A DNA stretch of 64,000 nt from the NCBI GenBank assembly GCA_014075215.1, contig CP046177.1:186001-250000 (forward strand), in the 5' to 3' direction. Position 1 is the stretch's first letter; the number at the start of each line of letters is the position of its first letter. The notes beneath the pieces are model-generated. The model was not told where the DNA came from. It ran no database searches and was given only the letters and a program-made list of their open reading frames with translations. Shown in pieces: positions 34,933 through 45,603 of the stretch. Both the position numbers and the translations under genes were made by a program. This DNA comes from Flavobacteriaceae bacterium. Its GTDB lineage: Bacteria; Bacteroidota; Bacteroidia; Flavobacteriales; Flavobacteriaceae.

Positions 34933-37900
34933 ATGAGAGGCCTCATTCTATCAACCTTGTTTACATTGAGTTCATTTTTTGTCTCAGCGCAAAATATAAC
35001 GGTGAAAGGTGTAGTTAAAGATGCAAAAACAGGAGAACCACTTCCCGGAGTAAATATTGCTGTTAAGAATACTTCAAAAGGGGATATTACCGACCTTGAC
35101 GGAAATTATACCATTGCTAATGTTCCCAGAGGTGCTGTTTTAGTATTTAGCTATTTGGGATACGTAACCAAAGAAGTAACTGTGGATAGTACTACAATTA
35201 ACGTATCTCTGGAAGAAAGTGCGGAAAAATTGGATGAAATAGTTGTCATCGGGTATGGAACACAGCGAAAAAAAGAAGTGACAGGAGCTGTTTCCGTGGT
35301 TTCCAGTGAAACGATTGAAGATTTAAAGCCGGTAAGAATAGAGCAAGCACTGCAAGGGCAGGTGGCTGGTGTCAATATTACCTCAGCTTCCGGTGCTCCG
35401 GGAGCGGCTTCCAACATTAGAATCCGGGGAATTTCTACGAATGGAAATAACAATCCTCTGATATTAGTAGATGGGAATCCGATTGAAGACTTAAGTGTGC
35501 TAAACCCTGCGGATATAGCATCTATCAGTGTATTAAAAGATGCAACAGCAGGTATTTATGGTGTTAGAGGAGCGAACGGTGTGATATTGATTACTACAAA
35601 ATCAGGAAGAAAAAATACCGATTATAAAATTATATTCAATTCTTACATAGGATTCCAACAAACCACAAGGGAGATACCACTGTTAAATGCAACGGAATAT
35701 GCATTATTGGCAAACGAAGCCTATGCGGCAAACGGACAGGCACTGCCTTTTACGGATGTAACCTCACTTGGACAGGGAACAGACTGGCAAAAAGAAGTGT
35801 TTAAAACAGCACCCATTTCCAGTGCAGATGTAACTATTAATAAAGGAACCAAAAAATCTACCTATTCTTTGGGAGTATCATTTTTAACACAAGATGGTAT
35901 TGTTGGGGAAACAAAAGCAAATTTTAACAGGAGAAACGTAAAATTCAATTTCAGTACTGACATTTTAGATAATTTAAAATTTACATCTTCCTCTCTATAT
36001 ATTAACACCAATAGTAAAGGTATTATCCAAAACACAATAGGCTCCATATTGTACAACGCATTAAACATGCCTCCAACCACTCCGGTTAGAAATGATACCG
36101 GTGAATTTTCCACGCCTCCCCCCATAGGAGTGGGTATAGAAGTGGCAAATCCGCTTGCGCAAATAGATGATGCACATAACAGAGTCTGGGTAGATAAATT
36201 TTCAGGAAGCCATGCTCTAAATTATCAGTTTTCAGATCATTTGAGCGCAGAATCCAGAATTCAATTTAACTATGCAACCGTTCAGGGAAATACATTTACT
36301 CCTATCATTAATTACGGAGCAGGAAATGTATTCAATAATGAAAGGCCATCTTTTAATGTTTTTAAGACTGTGTTTAAAGACTATACATTTGATGCTTTTG
36401 TGAAGTATGAAAGAACTTTTAATGATATTCATGAAATCAAAGTATTATTGGGAACTTCGGTTTTTAGATCACAAGGAATTAATAAAAGGAATATAACGAG
36501 TTTGGATGTTACGGGAACGGATTTAAACTCATCCGGCCTGAATGGGAGTATCATTGACAATCTAGCGTTAAGTAATCAACCCAGGGAATTTTTTGATAGT
36601 AGGTTACTTTCCTACTTTTCAAGATTTCAATATAGCTATGACAATAAATATTTGTTTTCTGCTGTGATAAGGAGGGATGGTTCGTCAAATTTTGCCCCTC
36701 GAAACAAGTTTGGTTATTTCCCATCAGGATCAATTGGGTGGATAGCCTCTAATGAAGACTTTTTAAAAGGTTCCAATACGATTAACTTTTTAAAACTAAG
36801 AGCTAGTTACGGTATTATAGGAAATGACAGGATTCCCAGTTTTAGGTTCGTATCATTAGTATCCGGTGAAGGTGTATATGTATTCAATGACCAAATAACA
36901 TTTGGTACGGCTCTGGGGGCCATATCAAACCCGGAAATTAAATGGGAAAAAAACAAACCTTTGGATATCGGGTTAGATATAGGGCTGTTTAATAAGGTTG
37001 ATATTACCTTAGACTACTTCAATAAAAAAACGGAAGATCTTTTGGTGGAACCCCAGGTTTCCGGAATTTTAGGATCTACTGCACCCGGTTCCGGTCTACC
37101 TACTATTAATGCCGGTACTGTGGAGAATAAAGGTTTTGAGTTTTCTATCAGCTATAAAGACCATATAGGAGAAGATTTTAACTTTAATATGAACTACAAT
37201 TTTACTACATTGGAAAACAACGTTTTGTTTGTAGGCAGTGATTCCGGTTTTCTGGCCGGAGGTTCTTTTGGCATTGGCCAGGATCCGCCTTCGAGAATGG
37301 AAGCAGGGTTTCCTATAGGGTACTTTTATGGGTATCGAACAAACGGAATATTCCAAAATCAAACAGAAGTAGATGCCCATGCTACACAAATGAATGCAAC
37401 TCCGGGAGATTTACGCTTTGTAGATGTTAACGGAGACGGTGTTATTAATACGGATGACAGAACATATATTGGCGATCCCATACCTGATATCACTATGGGA
37501 CTAAATTTTTCTTTCGATTATAAAAATTTTGATTTTAATATGTATGCCTTTGCATCTGTTGGCAATGAGATTGTAAGGAATTACGAAAGAAACCAGCCGC
37601 TCACAAACAGGACTGTATATTATCTGGACAGATGGAGAGGGCAAGGGACAAGTACTACTTTTCCCAGAGTAACTACCGGAGCAACAGGAAACACCTTATT
37701 CTCGGATTTTTATGTGGAGGACGGCTCTTTTGTCAGATTACAAAATATTCAGGTAGGATACACACTGAATGAAGAAAGTACTCAAAAAGTAGGTTTTGAT
37801 AAAGTTAGATTTTATCTGTCAAGTAATAATCTCTTTACCTTAACCAAATACAGAGGTTATGACCCAACCACATCTAATGGAGCTCCCATAGGTGGTGGTA

Positions 37901-37962
37901 TAGATCAAGGGTTTTATCCAAACCCTAAGACATTTTTATTAGGCTTAAATGTTAATTTTTAA
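34933..37962 (+). CDS. SusC/RagA-type TonB-linked outer membrane transporter
   Basis: The 1009-residue protein has a signal peptide ending VSAQ, a carboxypeptidase-regulatory-like domain (VKGVVKDAKTGEPLPGVNIA), a TonB plug beginning EIVVIGYGTQRKKEVTGAVS and a ~700-residue beta barrel ending FLLGLNVNF with a terminal Phe. The motif LKDATAGIYGVRGANGVILI is the standard plug signature. It imports oligosaccharides with the SusD partner encoded 11 bases downstream, powered by TonB. The following GH16 and GH3 point to beta-1,3-glucan. Confidence 0.95.
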   Translation: MRGLILSTLFTLSSFFVSAQNITVKGVVKDAKTGEPLPGVNIAVKNTSKGDITDLDGNYTIANVPRGAVLVFSYLGYVTKEVTVDSTTINVSLEESAEKLDEIVVIGYGTQRKKEVTGAVSVVSSETIEDLKPVRIEQALQGQVAGVNITSASGAPGAASNIRIRGISTNGNNNPLILVDGNPIEDLSVLNPADIASISVLKDATAGIYGVRGANGVILITTKSGRKNTDYKIIFNSYIGFQQTTREIPLLNATEYALLANEAYAANGQALPFTDVTSLGQGTDWQKEVFKTAPISSADVTINKGTKKSTYSLGVSFLTQDGIVGETKANFNRRNVKFNFSTDILDNLKFTSSSLYINTNSKGIIQNTIGSILYNALNMPPTTPVRNDTGEFSTPPPIGVGIEVANPLAQIDDAHNRVWVDKFSGSHALNYQFSDHLSAESRIQFNYATVQGNTFTPIINYGAGNVFNNERPSFNVFKTVFKDYTFDAFVKYERTFNDIHEIKVLLGTSVFRSQGINKRNITSLDVTGTDLNSSGLNGSIIDNLALSNQPREFFDSRLLSYFSRFQYSYDNKYLFSAVIRRDGSSNFAPRNKFGYFPSGSIGWIASNEDFLKGSNTINFLKLRASYGIIGNDRIPSFRFVSLVSGEGVYVFNDQITFGTALGAISNPEIKWEKNKPLDIGLDIGLFNKVDITLDYFNKKTEDLLVEPQVSGILGSTAPGSGLPTINAGTVENKGFEFSISYKDHIGEDFNFNMNYNFTTLENNVLFVGSDSGFLAGGSFGIGQDPPSRMEAGFPIGYFYGYRTNGIFQNQTEVDAHATQMNATPGDLRFVDVNGDGVINTDDRTYIGDPIPDITMGLNFSFDYKNFDFNMYAFASVGNEIVRNYERNQPLTNRTVYYLDRWRGQGTSTTFPRVTTGATGNTLFSDFYVEDGSFVRLQNIQVGYTLNEESTQKVGFDKVRFYLSSNNLFTLTKYRGYDPTTSNGAPIGGGIDQGFYPNPKTFLLGLNVNF

Positions 37963-37972
37963 TAGCAGAACA

Positions 37973-39469
37973 ATGAAAAAATTAAACTTAAAGTTTTTAA
38001 TTACTTTAATAGTGTTAGTAACAGCTACTACTTCATGTAATGATGATTTTGTTGATGTGCCTTCAACTGCAGAAAATTCCGAAGATTATTTTAACTCGGA
38101 AGCAGACTACCGGAATGCGCTCATAGGCGCATACGATTTATTGCAAGCTACTTATGTAAATGTACTATTAGGAGAAATAGCTTCTGACAATACGCTGTGT
38201 GGAGGGGAAAATGCAACGGATGTTATTGGTTTTCAGGAGATTGATGACATGATACACACCCCTCAAAACAGTAATTTAAGAGATTTATGGAGTTGGATGT
38301 TTGCAGGGGTAAACAGAGCAAATTATATCCTGGAGTTCCAAAATAAAACAGACTTTACAGGTAAGGAACAGGTGCTGGCACAAGCTCGCTTCCTAAGAGC
38401 TTATTACTATTTTGAATTGGTTAAATGGTTTGGAGATGTCCCTTTAGTAGTAGACAGAAGGTTCTTATTCGGAGATCAATTTACAGTTGACAGAACTCCC
38501 AGGACGCAAGTATATGCACAAATAGAGGCAGATTTAATATATGCCGCAGACAACCTACCTTACACACAAGCAGAAACAGGTAGAATTACCAAGGGTGCAG
38601 CTCAGGCACTATTAGGTAAAGCTTATTTATACCAAAATAAGTTTATCGAAGCAGCTACCGTTTTAGAAAACTTAATTCAAAATGGCCCTCATGATTTGGT
38701 GGCTACTCCAAACGATATTTTTGAATTGGATGATGAAAATAATATAGAGTCCGTTTTTGAAGTACAATACTCGGAATTAGAAGGAGCCGGCTTTGGTTGT
38801 TTGCAATGTAGTGAAGGTAATGTTGCTGTCGGATTCAGTGGGGTTAGAAACTATGTTGCCGAACCTAATACTCCGGGAGATATTTACTCTTCAGGGTTTA
38901 GCTTTAATGTACCTGTACAGGAAGTGGTAGATGAATTTGAAGCAGGAGATCTGAGAAAAGATGTAGCTATATTAGATATAGATGCCTGGGCTGCACAAAC
39001 GGGAATTACTTTTGGTACAGGTTACGAACATACAGGGTATTTTAATAGAAAGTATATTCCAAGAAAAAGATCAGCAAATGCATCGGGAGATAGAAATTTA
39101 ACAAACCCTAACAACTACAGATCCATTCGTTTTGCGGATGTACTTTTAATGGCTGCCGAAGCCTTCAATAGAAGAAGTACTCCGGACGATGCAAAAGCAC
39201 AAACATACTTAAACAGAGTACGAAGACGTGCATTTGGAGATATGGCACATGACATTTCGAGTACTGGATCTACCTTAACAAATGCTATTTATCATGAAAG
39301 AAGAGTAGAACTAATGGGAGAAGGACACCGGTTTTTCGATTTGGTAAGAACAGGTAGGGCTGCACAGGAGATAGATGGTTTTGTCTCCGGTAAACATGAA
39401 TTATTCCCCATTCCGGCAATTGAAATCCAATTGGCAGGAAACAGATGGGCGCAAAATCCTAATTATTAA
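37973..39469 (+). CDS. SusD/RagB-family surface glycan-binding lipoprotein
   Basis: The ATG at 37973 gives a signal peptide with lipobox TTSC. The mature part is TPR-like, with SusD features: QARFLRAYYYFELVKWFGDV, AAQALLGKAYLYQNKFIEAA, YRSIRFADVLLMAAEAFNRR and ERRVELMGEGHRFFDLVRTG. It forms the lid of the SusC pore and binds glycans at the cell surface. An in-frame start at 37949 overlaps susC and would spoil the signal peptide. Confidence 0.94.
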   Translation: MKKLNLKFLITLIVLVTATTSCNDDFVDVPSTAENSEDYFNSEADYRNALIGAYDLLQATYVNVLLGEIASDNTLCGGENATDVIGFQEIDDMIHTPQNSNLRDLWSWMFAGVNRANYILEFQNKTDFTGKEQVLAQARFLRAYYYFELVKWFGDVPLVVDRRFLFGDQFTVDRTPRTQVYAQIEADLIYAADNLPYTQAETGRITKGAAQALLGKAYLYQNKFIEAATVLENLIQNGPHDLVATPNDIFELDDENNIESVFEVQYSELEGAGFGCLQCSEGNVAVGFSGVRNYVAEPNTPGDIYSSGFSFNVPVQEVVDEFEAGDLRKDVAILDIDAWAAQTGITFGTGYEHTGYFNRKYIPRKRSANASGDRNLTNPNNYRSIRFADVLLMAAEAFNRRSTPDDAKAQTYLNRVRRRAFGDMAHDISSTGSTLTNAIYHERRVELMGEGHRFFDLVRTGRAAQEIDGFVSGKHELFPIPAIEIQLAGNRWAQNPNY

Positions 39470-39479
39470 AAATGAAATC

Positions 39480-41513
39480 ATGAAAAGTTTAAAAAATATT
39501 TATGTTATTCTTTTATTATTACTAACAGCTATAAGCTGTACCGATGATATAAGAGATACTTCATTTGCCAGTACTATTGAAGCGCCGGGTAATGTAAGTG
39601 CTTTATACGATATTACTCAGGATAATACAGGAACAGTGACCATTACGCCAAGTGCAAACGGAGCTACTCAATTTGATATCTATTATGGTGATAGTACAGT
39701 AGATCCTGTCAGAATTGCAAATGGTCAAAGCACAAATCATGTATATGCGGAAGGGACGTATGACGTGAGAATTGTAGCATATAACTCAAACAATATTACT
39801 ACGGAAGCTACTCAGCAATTGGTAGTTTCTTTTAGAGCCCCGGAAAATTTAGTGGTAGTTATAGAAAATGATGCTGCGGTTTCTAAAAAAGTCAACATAA
39901 CAGCCAATGCGGATTTTGCTGCTATGTTTGATTTTTACTCAGGAGAATCTGCAAGTACCACACCTGATGTTTCAGGAAATATCGGGACAACCATATCATA
40001 TACATATACAAATGCAGGCACCTATGCTGTTAGAGTGGTAGCTAAAGGTGGAGCCATAGCAACTACGGAATACACAGAAAATTTTGTTGTAACAGAAATT
40101 TTACAACCGATAGCTTCCGCAGCTACACCACCTGGAAGAAATGAAACAGATGTCATTTCTATTTTTAGCGGTCCATATACAGATGCCTCTGGCACAGATT
40201 ACAACCCAAATTGGGGACAAGCTACTGTATATAATGCATTTGATTTAAGTGGTGATGCCATACTTCAGTATAGTAATCTAAATTACCAGGGGATACAGTT
40301 TGGCAGTGCCCAAGATGTTTCCAATATGGAATTTTTACATGTAGATGTTTGGACAACAGATGTAACAAGAATAGAAACTTCTTTAATTAGTTTAACAAAT
40401 GGCGAAAAACCTGTTTGGACAAACCTAACTGCTGATACATGGACAAGTGTAGACATTCCGATTTCAGCATTTACAGATCAGGGATTAACCGTTGCAGATA
40501 TTCATCAATTGAAATTTGTTGGAGATCCTTCCGGAGGAACCGTCTTTATTGATAATATTTATTTTTGGAAAGCACCTTCAAGTGTATCCACACAATCAGT
40601 TGAGGATTTTGAAGGCACACCACCTACATTTACTGTTTTCGGAGGTATTGCAGCTACGGAGGTAGTGGCAAACCCGGATGCTACGGGCACTAATACAACA
40701 GCAAATGTTGCGAAACTTACTAAAACAAATGGTGGTGAAGTTTGGGCAGGTACATTTTTTGAAATAGCCTCTCCTTTGGATTTGGTAAACTACAGTAAAA
40801 TAAGCGTCAAAACCTGGTCGCCGAAAACAGGAGCGCAAGTGAAGCTTAAACTGGAAAATGCAGATGCAAGTATCACTCATGAAGTAGATATCAATACAAC
40901 AGTATCAAATTCATGGGAAGAACTGATATATGATTTTAGCGCGGCACCAACAGCTGATTATACAAGAGTAGTGATATTCTTTGATTTTGGAAACGCAGGT
41001 GATGATTCCGTATATTACTATGACGAAATTAATCTGGTAAACGATTCGGGACCTTCACCCTTGCTGTTTCAGGATTTTGAAGGCTCATCACCTACATTTA
41101 CTGTTTTCGGAGGTATTGCAGCTACGGAGGTAGTGGCAAATCCGGATGCTACGGGAGCTAATACGACAGCTAATGTAGCAAAACTCACTAAAACCAGTGG
41201 TAGTGAGGTTTGGGCAGGTACATTTTTTGAGGTAACTTCTCCTCTGGATTTTACAAACTACAGTAAAATAAGTGTCAAAACCTGGTCGCCGAAAACAGGA
41301 GCGCAAGTGAAGCTTAAACTGGAAAATGCAGATGCAAGTATCACTCATGAAGTAGATATCAATACAACAGTATCAAATTCATGGGAAGAACTGATATATG
41401 ATTTTAGCGCGGCACCAACAGCTGATTATACAAGAGTAGTGATATTCTTTGATTTTGGAAACGCAGGTGATGATTCCGTATATTACTATGACGAGCTAAC
41501 GCTTACAAATTAA
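39480..41513 (+). CDS. Surface glycan-binding lipoprotein with PKD-like and duplicated CBM-like domains
   Basis: The ATG at 39480 gives a lipoprotein signal (LLLLLTAISC). Two Ig/PKD-like modules follow (about residues 30-205), then a jelly-roll-like module (about 210-370) and two almost identical 156-residue modules with EDFEGTPPTFTVFGGIAATE and VNYSKISVKTWSPKTGAQVK. The last three resemble carbohydrate-binding modules of laminarin loci. The position after susD fits a SusE-like surface binding protein. Exact CBM family is not assigned. The start at 39375 overlaps susD in another frame and is unlikely. Confidence 0.82.
   Translation: MKSLKNIYVILLLLLTAISCTDDIRDTSFASTIEAPGNVSALYDITQDNTGTVTITPSANGATQFDIYYGDSTVDPVRIANGQSTNHVYAEGTYDVRIVAYNSNNITTEATQQLVVSFRAPENLVVVIENDAAVSKKVNITANADFAAMFDFYSGESASTTPDVSGNIGTTISYTYTNAGTYAVRVVAKGGAIATTEYTENFVVTEILQPIASAATPPGRNETDVISIFSGPYTDASGTDYNPNWGQATVYNAFDLSGDAILQYSNLNYQGIQFGSAQDVSNMEFLHVDVWTTDVTRIETSLISLTNGEKPVWTNLTADTWTSVDIPISAFTDQGLTVADIHQLKFVGDPSGGTVFIDNIYFWKAPSSVSTQSVEDFEGTPPTFTVFGGIAATEVVANPDATGTNTTANVAKLTKTNGGEVWAGTFFEIASPLDLVNYSKISVKTWSPKTGAQVKLKLENADASITHEVDINTTVSNSWEELIYDFSAAPTADYTRVVIFFDFGNAGDDSVYYYDEINLVNDSGPSPLLFQDFEGSSPTFTVFGGIAATEVVANPDATGANTTANVAKLTKTSGSEVWAGTFFEVTSPLDFTNYSKISVKTWSPKTGAQVKLKLENADASITHEVDINTTVSNSWEELIYDFSAAPTADYTRVVIFFDFGNAGDDSVYYYDELTLTN
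40603..41513 (+). repeat. Tandem 468-bp duplication coding for two CBM-like modules
   Basis: Copy 1 starts at 40603 and copy 2 at 41071. They are nearly identical in DNA over about 420 bases, including silent positions, up to TACTATGACGA. The 156-codon period keeps the frame. Near-identity indicates a recent duplication or gene conversion. Confidence 0.9.
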
Positions 41514-41537
41514 GGATAAGAATTTTAAAATACAATT

Positions 41538-42482
41538 ATGAAAAAATTAAAAAATATAATACGTTTGATTGCTGCAGTTCCGATCTTATTCATGGGCTGT
41601 CAGGACAATAATTTTACATTTGGCGATATTGTAACACCGTCTAATATTCAAATAACGGCTACTATTGTAGGAGCGGACGCAGCGAATCCTAATGGAGATG
41701 GTTCGGGAACTGTTCATTTTTCGGCAACGGCGGACAATGCAGTATCTTTTAAATATGTATACAATGGAATAGAACAAGTTGCACCGTCGGGAAGAATAAC
41801 CTATAATTTTAGCGTTTTGGGGCTAAACACACACACGGTAACGGTAGTTGCTTCCGGAACAGCAGGCGTAACTTCAAGTGCATCTATACAGGTACAGGTA
41901 TTAGCAACTTACGAGCCTCCGGCAGACTTAAAAACAAAATTATATGATTTTGATCCGGCGAATCCTACGGCAGCTTCTTCAAGAACATGGAGAATAAAAT
42001 CTGAAAAAGCCGGGCATTTTGGATTAGGGCCTGTGGGAGGAACTACACCTTCGGAATGGTACGGTGCCGGTCCGAATGAAAAAGTAGGAGTTGGGATGTA
42101 TGATGATCGCTTTGTTTTTAATTCCGATGGAACATATATGCATATTACAAACAATACAAATGATGCATCCGGAACGGATACTTCTGGAACAATTTTTGGT
42201 CGTAACCCACATATAGTTAACGATTTAGGATCAAACACAGGCGTTATAAATGGTGCCGATATAGAAAACTATGTATATAGCGATTATTCAGAAACGTGGT
42301 CATTAACAGCTCCTGGAGGTGTTGAAACATTAAGTCTTACGGGACTAGGTTTTATTGGATATTATACTGGAGGAAATCATACATATCAAATTTTTGATCG
42401 AAGTGTAGCTAATGAATTACTGTTACGAACTACCGATGCTGCTGGTGAATTTGACTGGTGGTTTATTATTACATCGGATTAG
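41538..42482 (+). CDS. PKD-domain lipoprotein of the glucan locus
   Basis: The 314-residue protein has a lipobox (FMGC) and a PKD-like module (ITATIVGADAANPNGDGSGT, then HTVTVVASGTAGVTSSA). A C-terminal ~180-residue domain begins TWRIKSEKAGHFGLGPVGGT and ends GEFDWWFIITSD. This Trp-rich domain recurs in flavobacterial laminarin loci next to susCD and is thought to bind glycan. The product is presumably surface-exposed. Catalytic residues are not evident. Confidence 0.78.
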   Translation: MKKLKNIIRLIAAVPILFMGCQDNNFTFGDIVTPSNIQITATIVGADAANPNGDGSGTVHFSATADNAVSFKYVYNGIEQVAPSGRITYNFSVLGLNTHTVTVVASGTAGVTSSASIQVQVLATYEPPADLKTKLYDFDPANPTAASSRTWRIKSEKAGHFGLGPVGGTTPSEWYGAGPNEKVGVGMYDDRFVFNSDGTYMHITNNTNDASGTDTSGTIFGRNPHIVNDLGSNTGVINGADIENYVYSDYSETWSLTAPGGVETLSLTGLGFIGYYTGGNHTYQIFDRSVANELLLRTTDAAGEFDWWFIITSD

Positions 42483-42534
42483 TGAAATCTCTTAAATACT
42501 ATACTTATAGAAAATCACATTTTAAGTCGAGACC

Positions 42535-44820
42535 ATGAAAAAAAGTAATTTACTACCCCTAACTTTCCTTATATTACTATTTGTAGTTTCATGCGCTACG
42601 AAGATAGACCCGGAAACATACAAAAACCCAAACGCTCCTGTTGAAGATCGGGTAAATTCACTCCTGTCTGTAATGACATTAGAAGAAAAAGTGGGGCAAA
42701 TGAACCAATACAATGGTTTTTGGGATTTAACAGGCCCGGCTCCCGGTAGTGGTGATGCAGCTAAAAAATATGAGCACCTGAAAAAAGGCCGGGTAGGATC
42801 AATGCTAAATGTAAGAGGGGTTCAAAATGTAAGAAAAGTACAAAAGATCGCGGTCGAAGAATCCGGGTTAGGCATTCCTTTGATCATAGGCTTTGATGTA
42901 ATTCACGGGTATAAAACACAATCACCCATACCCTTGGCAGAATCTGCCAGTTGGGATTTGGAAGCTATTAAGAGATCTGCCAGGATGGCTGCTGTGGAGG
43001 CCTCTGCAGCAGGAATTAACTGGACATTTGCACCTATGATCGATATTTCCAGAGATGCCCGATGGGGGAGAGTCATGGAAGGAGCAGGGGAAGACACCTA
43101 TTTGGGAAGTAAAATAGCTGCGGCCAGAGTACGAGGATTTCAGGGCAGTGACCTGAGTCGGCATAATACTATTGCAGCTTGTGCAAAACATTTTGCAGCA
43201 TACGGCTTTGCAGCATCAGGAAAAGATTATAATACTGCAGATATAGGAACTTCCACGCTGTACAACACTGTTTTCCCTCCGTTTCAGGCGGCTGTAAAGG
43301 CAGACGTAAAAACAGTTATGAACTCTTTTAATGAGATAAATGGAATTCCGGCTACCGGTGATTCGTTCCTGCAAAGAGATATTCTGAAAGGCAAATGGGG
43401 ATTTGAAGGATTTGTTATTTCAGACTGGGGATCCTTGGCGGAAATGATAGCACATGGATATGCGGAAGACAAAGAACACGCTGCGGAACTGGCTGCTAAA
43501 GCAGGATCTGATATGGATATGGAATCTTATGCTTATGTAAATCATTTGGCAGGCCTTGTAAAAGAAGGAAAAGTAAAAGAACCTCTAATAGATGATGCAG
43601 TAAAAAGGATTTTGAAGGTTAAATTTGAATTAGGGCTTTTTGAAGACCCTTATAAGTACTGTGATGAAGCCAGGGAAAAGGAAGTTATCGGTAGTAAGCA
43701 AATACATGATGCTGCTTTGGATATGGCAAAAAAATCGATTGTTTTGCTTAAAAATGAAGGAAATATATTACCACTTAAAAAGAACGGACAGAAAATTGCA
43801 CTTATAGGTGCGCTAGCTTCAGATAAGAACAGCCCTTTAGGAAATTGGCGATTGGCTGCAAAAGATGATTCTGCCGTTTCTGTCTTGGAAGGAATGCAAT
43901 CCTATAAAGGAAATACTTTACTATATGCAGAAGGCGCTAAAGTATCTGTCGGTACTACCAATTTTTTTACTGAAGTAACCATTAATACTACAGATACATC
44001 CGGATTTAAAAAGGCTATTTCTGTCGCTAAAAAAGCGGACGTAGTAGTGATGGTTTTAGGAGAAGTAGGTTTCCAGAGCGGAGAAGGAAGAAGCAGAGCC
44101 AATTTAGGATTACCAGGTGTTCAGCAAAAATTATTGGAAGTGGTTTATAAGGCAAATAAAAACATCGTGTTAGTATTAAATAACGGAAGACCTTTGGCAA
44201 TTAATTGGGCAGATGAAAATATTCCTGCTATTCTGGAAGCCTGGCAATTAGGTTCGCAAAGCGGTAATGCTATAGCTCAGGTACTATATGGCGACTATAA
44301 CCCCAGTGGTAAATTGCCCATGAGTTTTCCAAGAGATGTAGGCCAGATGCCTCTTTATTATAATTATAAAAATACCGGAAGACCGGGACCTAAAAAAGAA
44401 GTTTTCTGGACACATTATCAAGATATGGAGAACACTCCTCTGTATCCTTTTGGATATGGCTTGAGTTATACTTCTTTTGAATATTCGAATATCAGTGTAC
44501 AAAATAATTACACCTCTGATAAGACTGTTAAAATAACAGTTGATATAAAAAATACCGGTAAAACGGATGGTAAAGAGGTAGCTCAATTATATATTCGGGA
44601 TCTTTTTGCAAGTGTTACAAGGCCGGTAAGAGAATTAAAAGGATTTGAGTTAATCCCTTTAAAAACAGGTGAAACAAAAAAAATCTCTTTTACCTTAACA
44701 GATGAAGAGCTTGGTTTTTATGATAATGAAGGTGTGTTTTTAGTAGAACCGGGAACATTTAAAGTATTTGTCGGAGGCAGCTCCTATGCAAGTTTAACAT
44801 CTGAATTTGAATTAGAATGA
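42535..44820 (+). CDS. bglX: Beta-glucosidase, glycoside hydrolase family 3
   Basis: The 761-residue protein has a lipobox (VVSC), a GH3 N-terminal barrel with the nucleophile Asp in GFVISDWGSLAEM, a C-terminal alpha/beta sandwich (GEVGFQSGEGRSRANLGLPG) and a terminal fibronectin-III-like domain (VTVDIKNTGKTDGKEVAQLY-type). Full length and domain order match BglX. It should release glucose from beta-1,3-gluco-oligomers, probably in the periplasm. It overlaps the GH16 gene by four bases (ATGA). Confidence 0.93.
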   Translation: MKKSNLLPLTFLILLFVVSCATKIDPETYKNPNAPVEDRVNSLLSVMTLEEKVGQMNQYNGFWDLTGPAPGSGDAAKKYEHLKKGRVGSMLNVRGVQNVRKVQKIAVEESGLGIPLIIGFDVIHGYKTQSPIPLAESASWDLEAIKRSARMAAVEASAAGINWTFAPMIDISRDARWGRVMEGAGEDTYLGSKIAAARVRGFQGSDLSRHNTIAACAKHFAAYGFAASGKDYNTADIGTSTLYNTVFPPFQAAVKADVKTVMNSFNEINGIPATGDSFLQRDILKGKWGFEGFVISDWGSLAEMIAHGYAEDKEHAAELAAKAGSDMDMESYAYVNHLAGLVKEGKVKEPLIDDAVKRILKVKFELGLFEDPYKYCDEAREKEVIGSKQIHDAALDMAKKSIVLLKNEGNILPLKKNGQKIALIGALASDKNSPLGNWRLAAKDDSAVSVLEGMQSYKGNTLLYAEGAKVSVGTTNFFTEVTINTTDTSGFKKAISVAKKADVVVMVLGEVGFQSGEGRSRANLGLPGVQQKLLEVVYKANKNIVLVLNNGRPLAINWADENIPAILEAWQLGSQSGNAIAQVLYGDYNPSGKLPMSFPRDVGQMPLYYNYKNTGRPGPKKEVFWTHYQDMENTPLYPFGYGLSYTSFEYSNISVQNNYTSDKTVKITVDIKNTGKTDGKEVAQLYIRDLFASVTRPVRELKGFELIPLKTGETKKISFTLTDEELGFYDNEGVFLVEPGTFKVFVGGSSYASLTSEFELE

Positions 44821-45578
44821 AAAAATTAACTTCATTTATTACTATACTATTACCTTTCATTATTTCATGTAGTGAAAAAGAAGTAATTTTTGAAGATCAT
44901 TTTTCTTCTCAAACTTTAGATGAATCTTCTTGGAACTACGATATAGGAGACGGCTGTCCAAATCTTTGTGGTTGGGGAAACAACGAACGTCAGTTATATA
45001 CCAAAGAGAATGTATCAGTAAAAAATGGAAATTTGGTGATTACTGCAACTAAAAAAGATACAGCGTATTATTCAGGAAAGATTCACACAAAACAAAAAGT
45101 AGCATTTCAATATGGTATCGTAGAAGTAAGAGCAAAACTTCCCTTGGGAAGCGGTTTATGGCCGGCAATTTGGATGCTTGGAAACGATATTGATGAGAAC
45201 GGGTGGCCAAATTGCGGAGAAATTGATATTATGGAATACGTAGGTAAAGAGCCACATACCTTATATACTTCCTTACATACTCCGGATAGCTTTGGAAATA
45301 CGATTAACTCCAAAAAGACAATAAAAGAAAATTTAGAAGAAGGATTTCACATATATAAAACAAATTGGACAAAAGATGAAATCTCATTTTACTTGGATGA
45401 CGAGCTAGTATATACCTTTTCTCCTGAAATAAAGAATATCAAAAATTGGCCTTTTAACAAACCTTTCTATATAGTTCTTAATTTAGCTGTTGGAGGGAAT
45501 TTTGGAGGCCCGGAGGTAGATGATTCTATTTTTCCTCAAAAATTTATAATTGATTATGTAAAAGTGTATAAAAATTAA
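44817..45578 (+). CDS. Endo-beta-1,3-glucanase (laminarinase), glycoside hydrolase family 16
   Basis: The 253-residue protein has a lipobox (FIISC) and the GH16 catalytic motif GEIDIMEYVG, with the nucleophile Glu, central Asp and acid/base Glu all present. Other family segments are GLWPAIWMLGNDIDENGWPN and FYIVLNLAVGGNFGG. E-x-D-x-M-E with an inserted Met is typical of laminarinases. As a lipoprotein it should cut beta-glucan at the surface for SusCD import. It is translationally coupled to the GH3 gene. Confidence 0.92.
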   Translation: MKKLTSFITILLPFIISCSEKEVIFEDHFSSQTLDESSWNYDIGDGCPNLCGWGNNERQLYTKENVSVKNGNLVITATKKDTAYYSGKIHTKQKVAFQYGIVEVRAKLPLGSGLWPAIWMLGNDIDENGWPNCGEIDIMEYVGKEPHTLYTSLHTPDSFGNTINSKKTIKENLEEGFHIYKTNWTKDEISFYLDDELVYTFSPEIKNIKNWPFNKPFYIVLNLAVGGNFGGPEVDDSIFPQKFIIDYVKVYKN

Positions 45579-45603
45579 TTCTAAAAACCATTAAATTTAA
45601 ATT

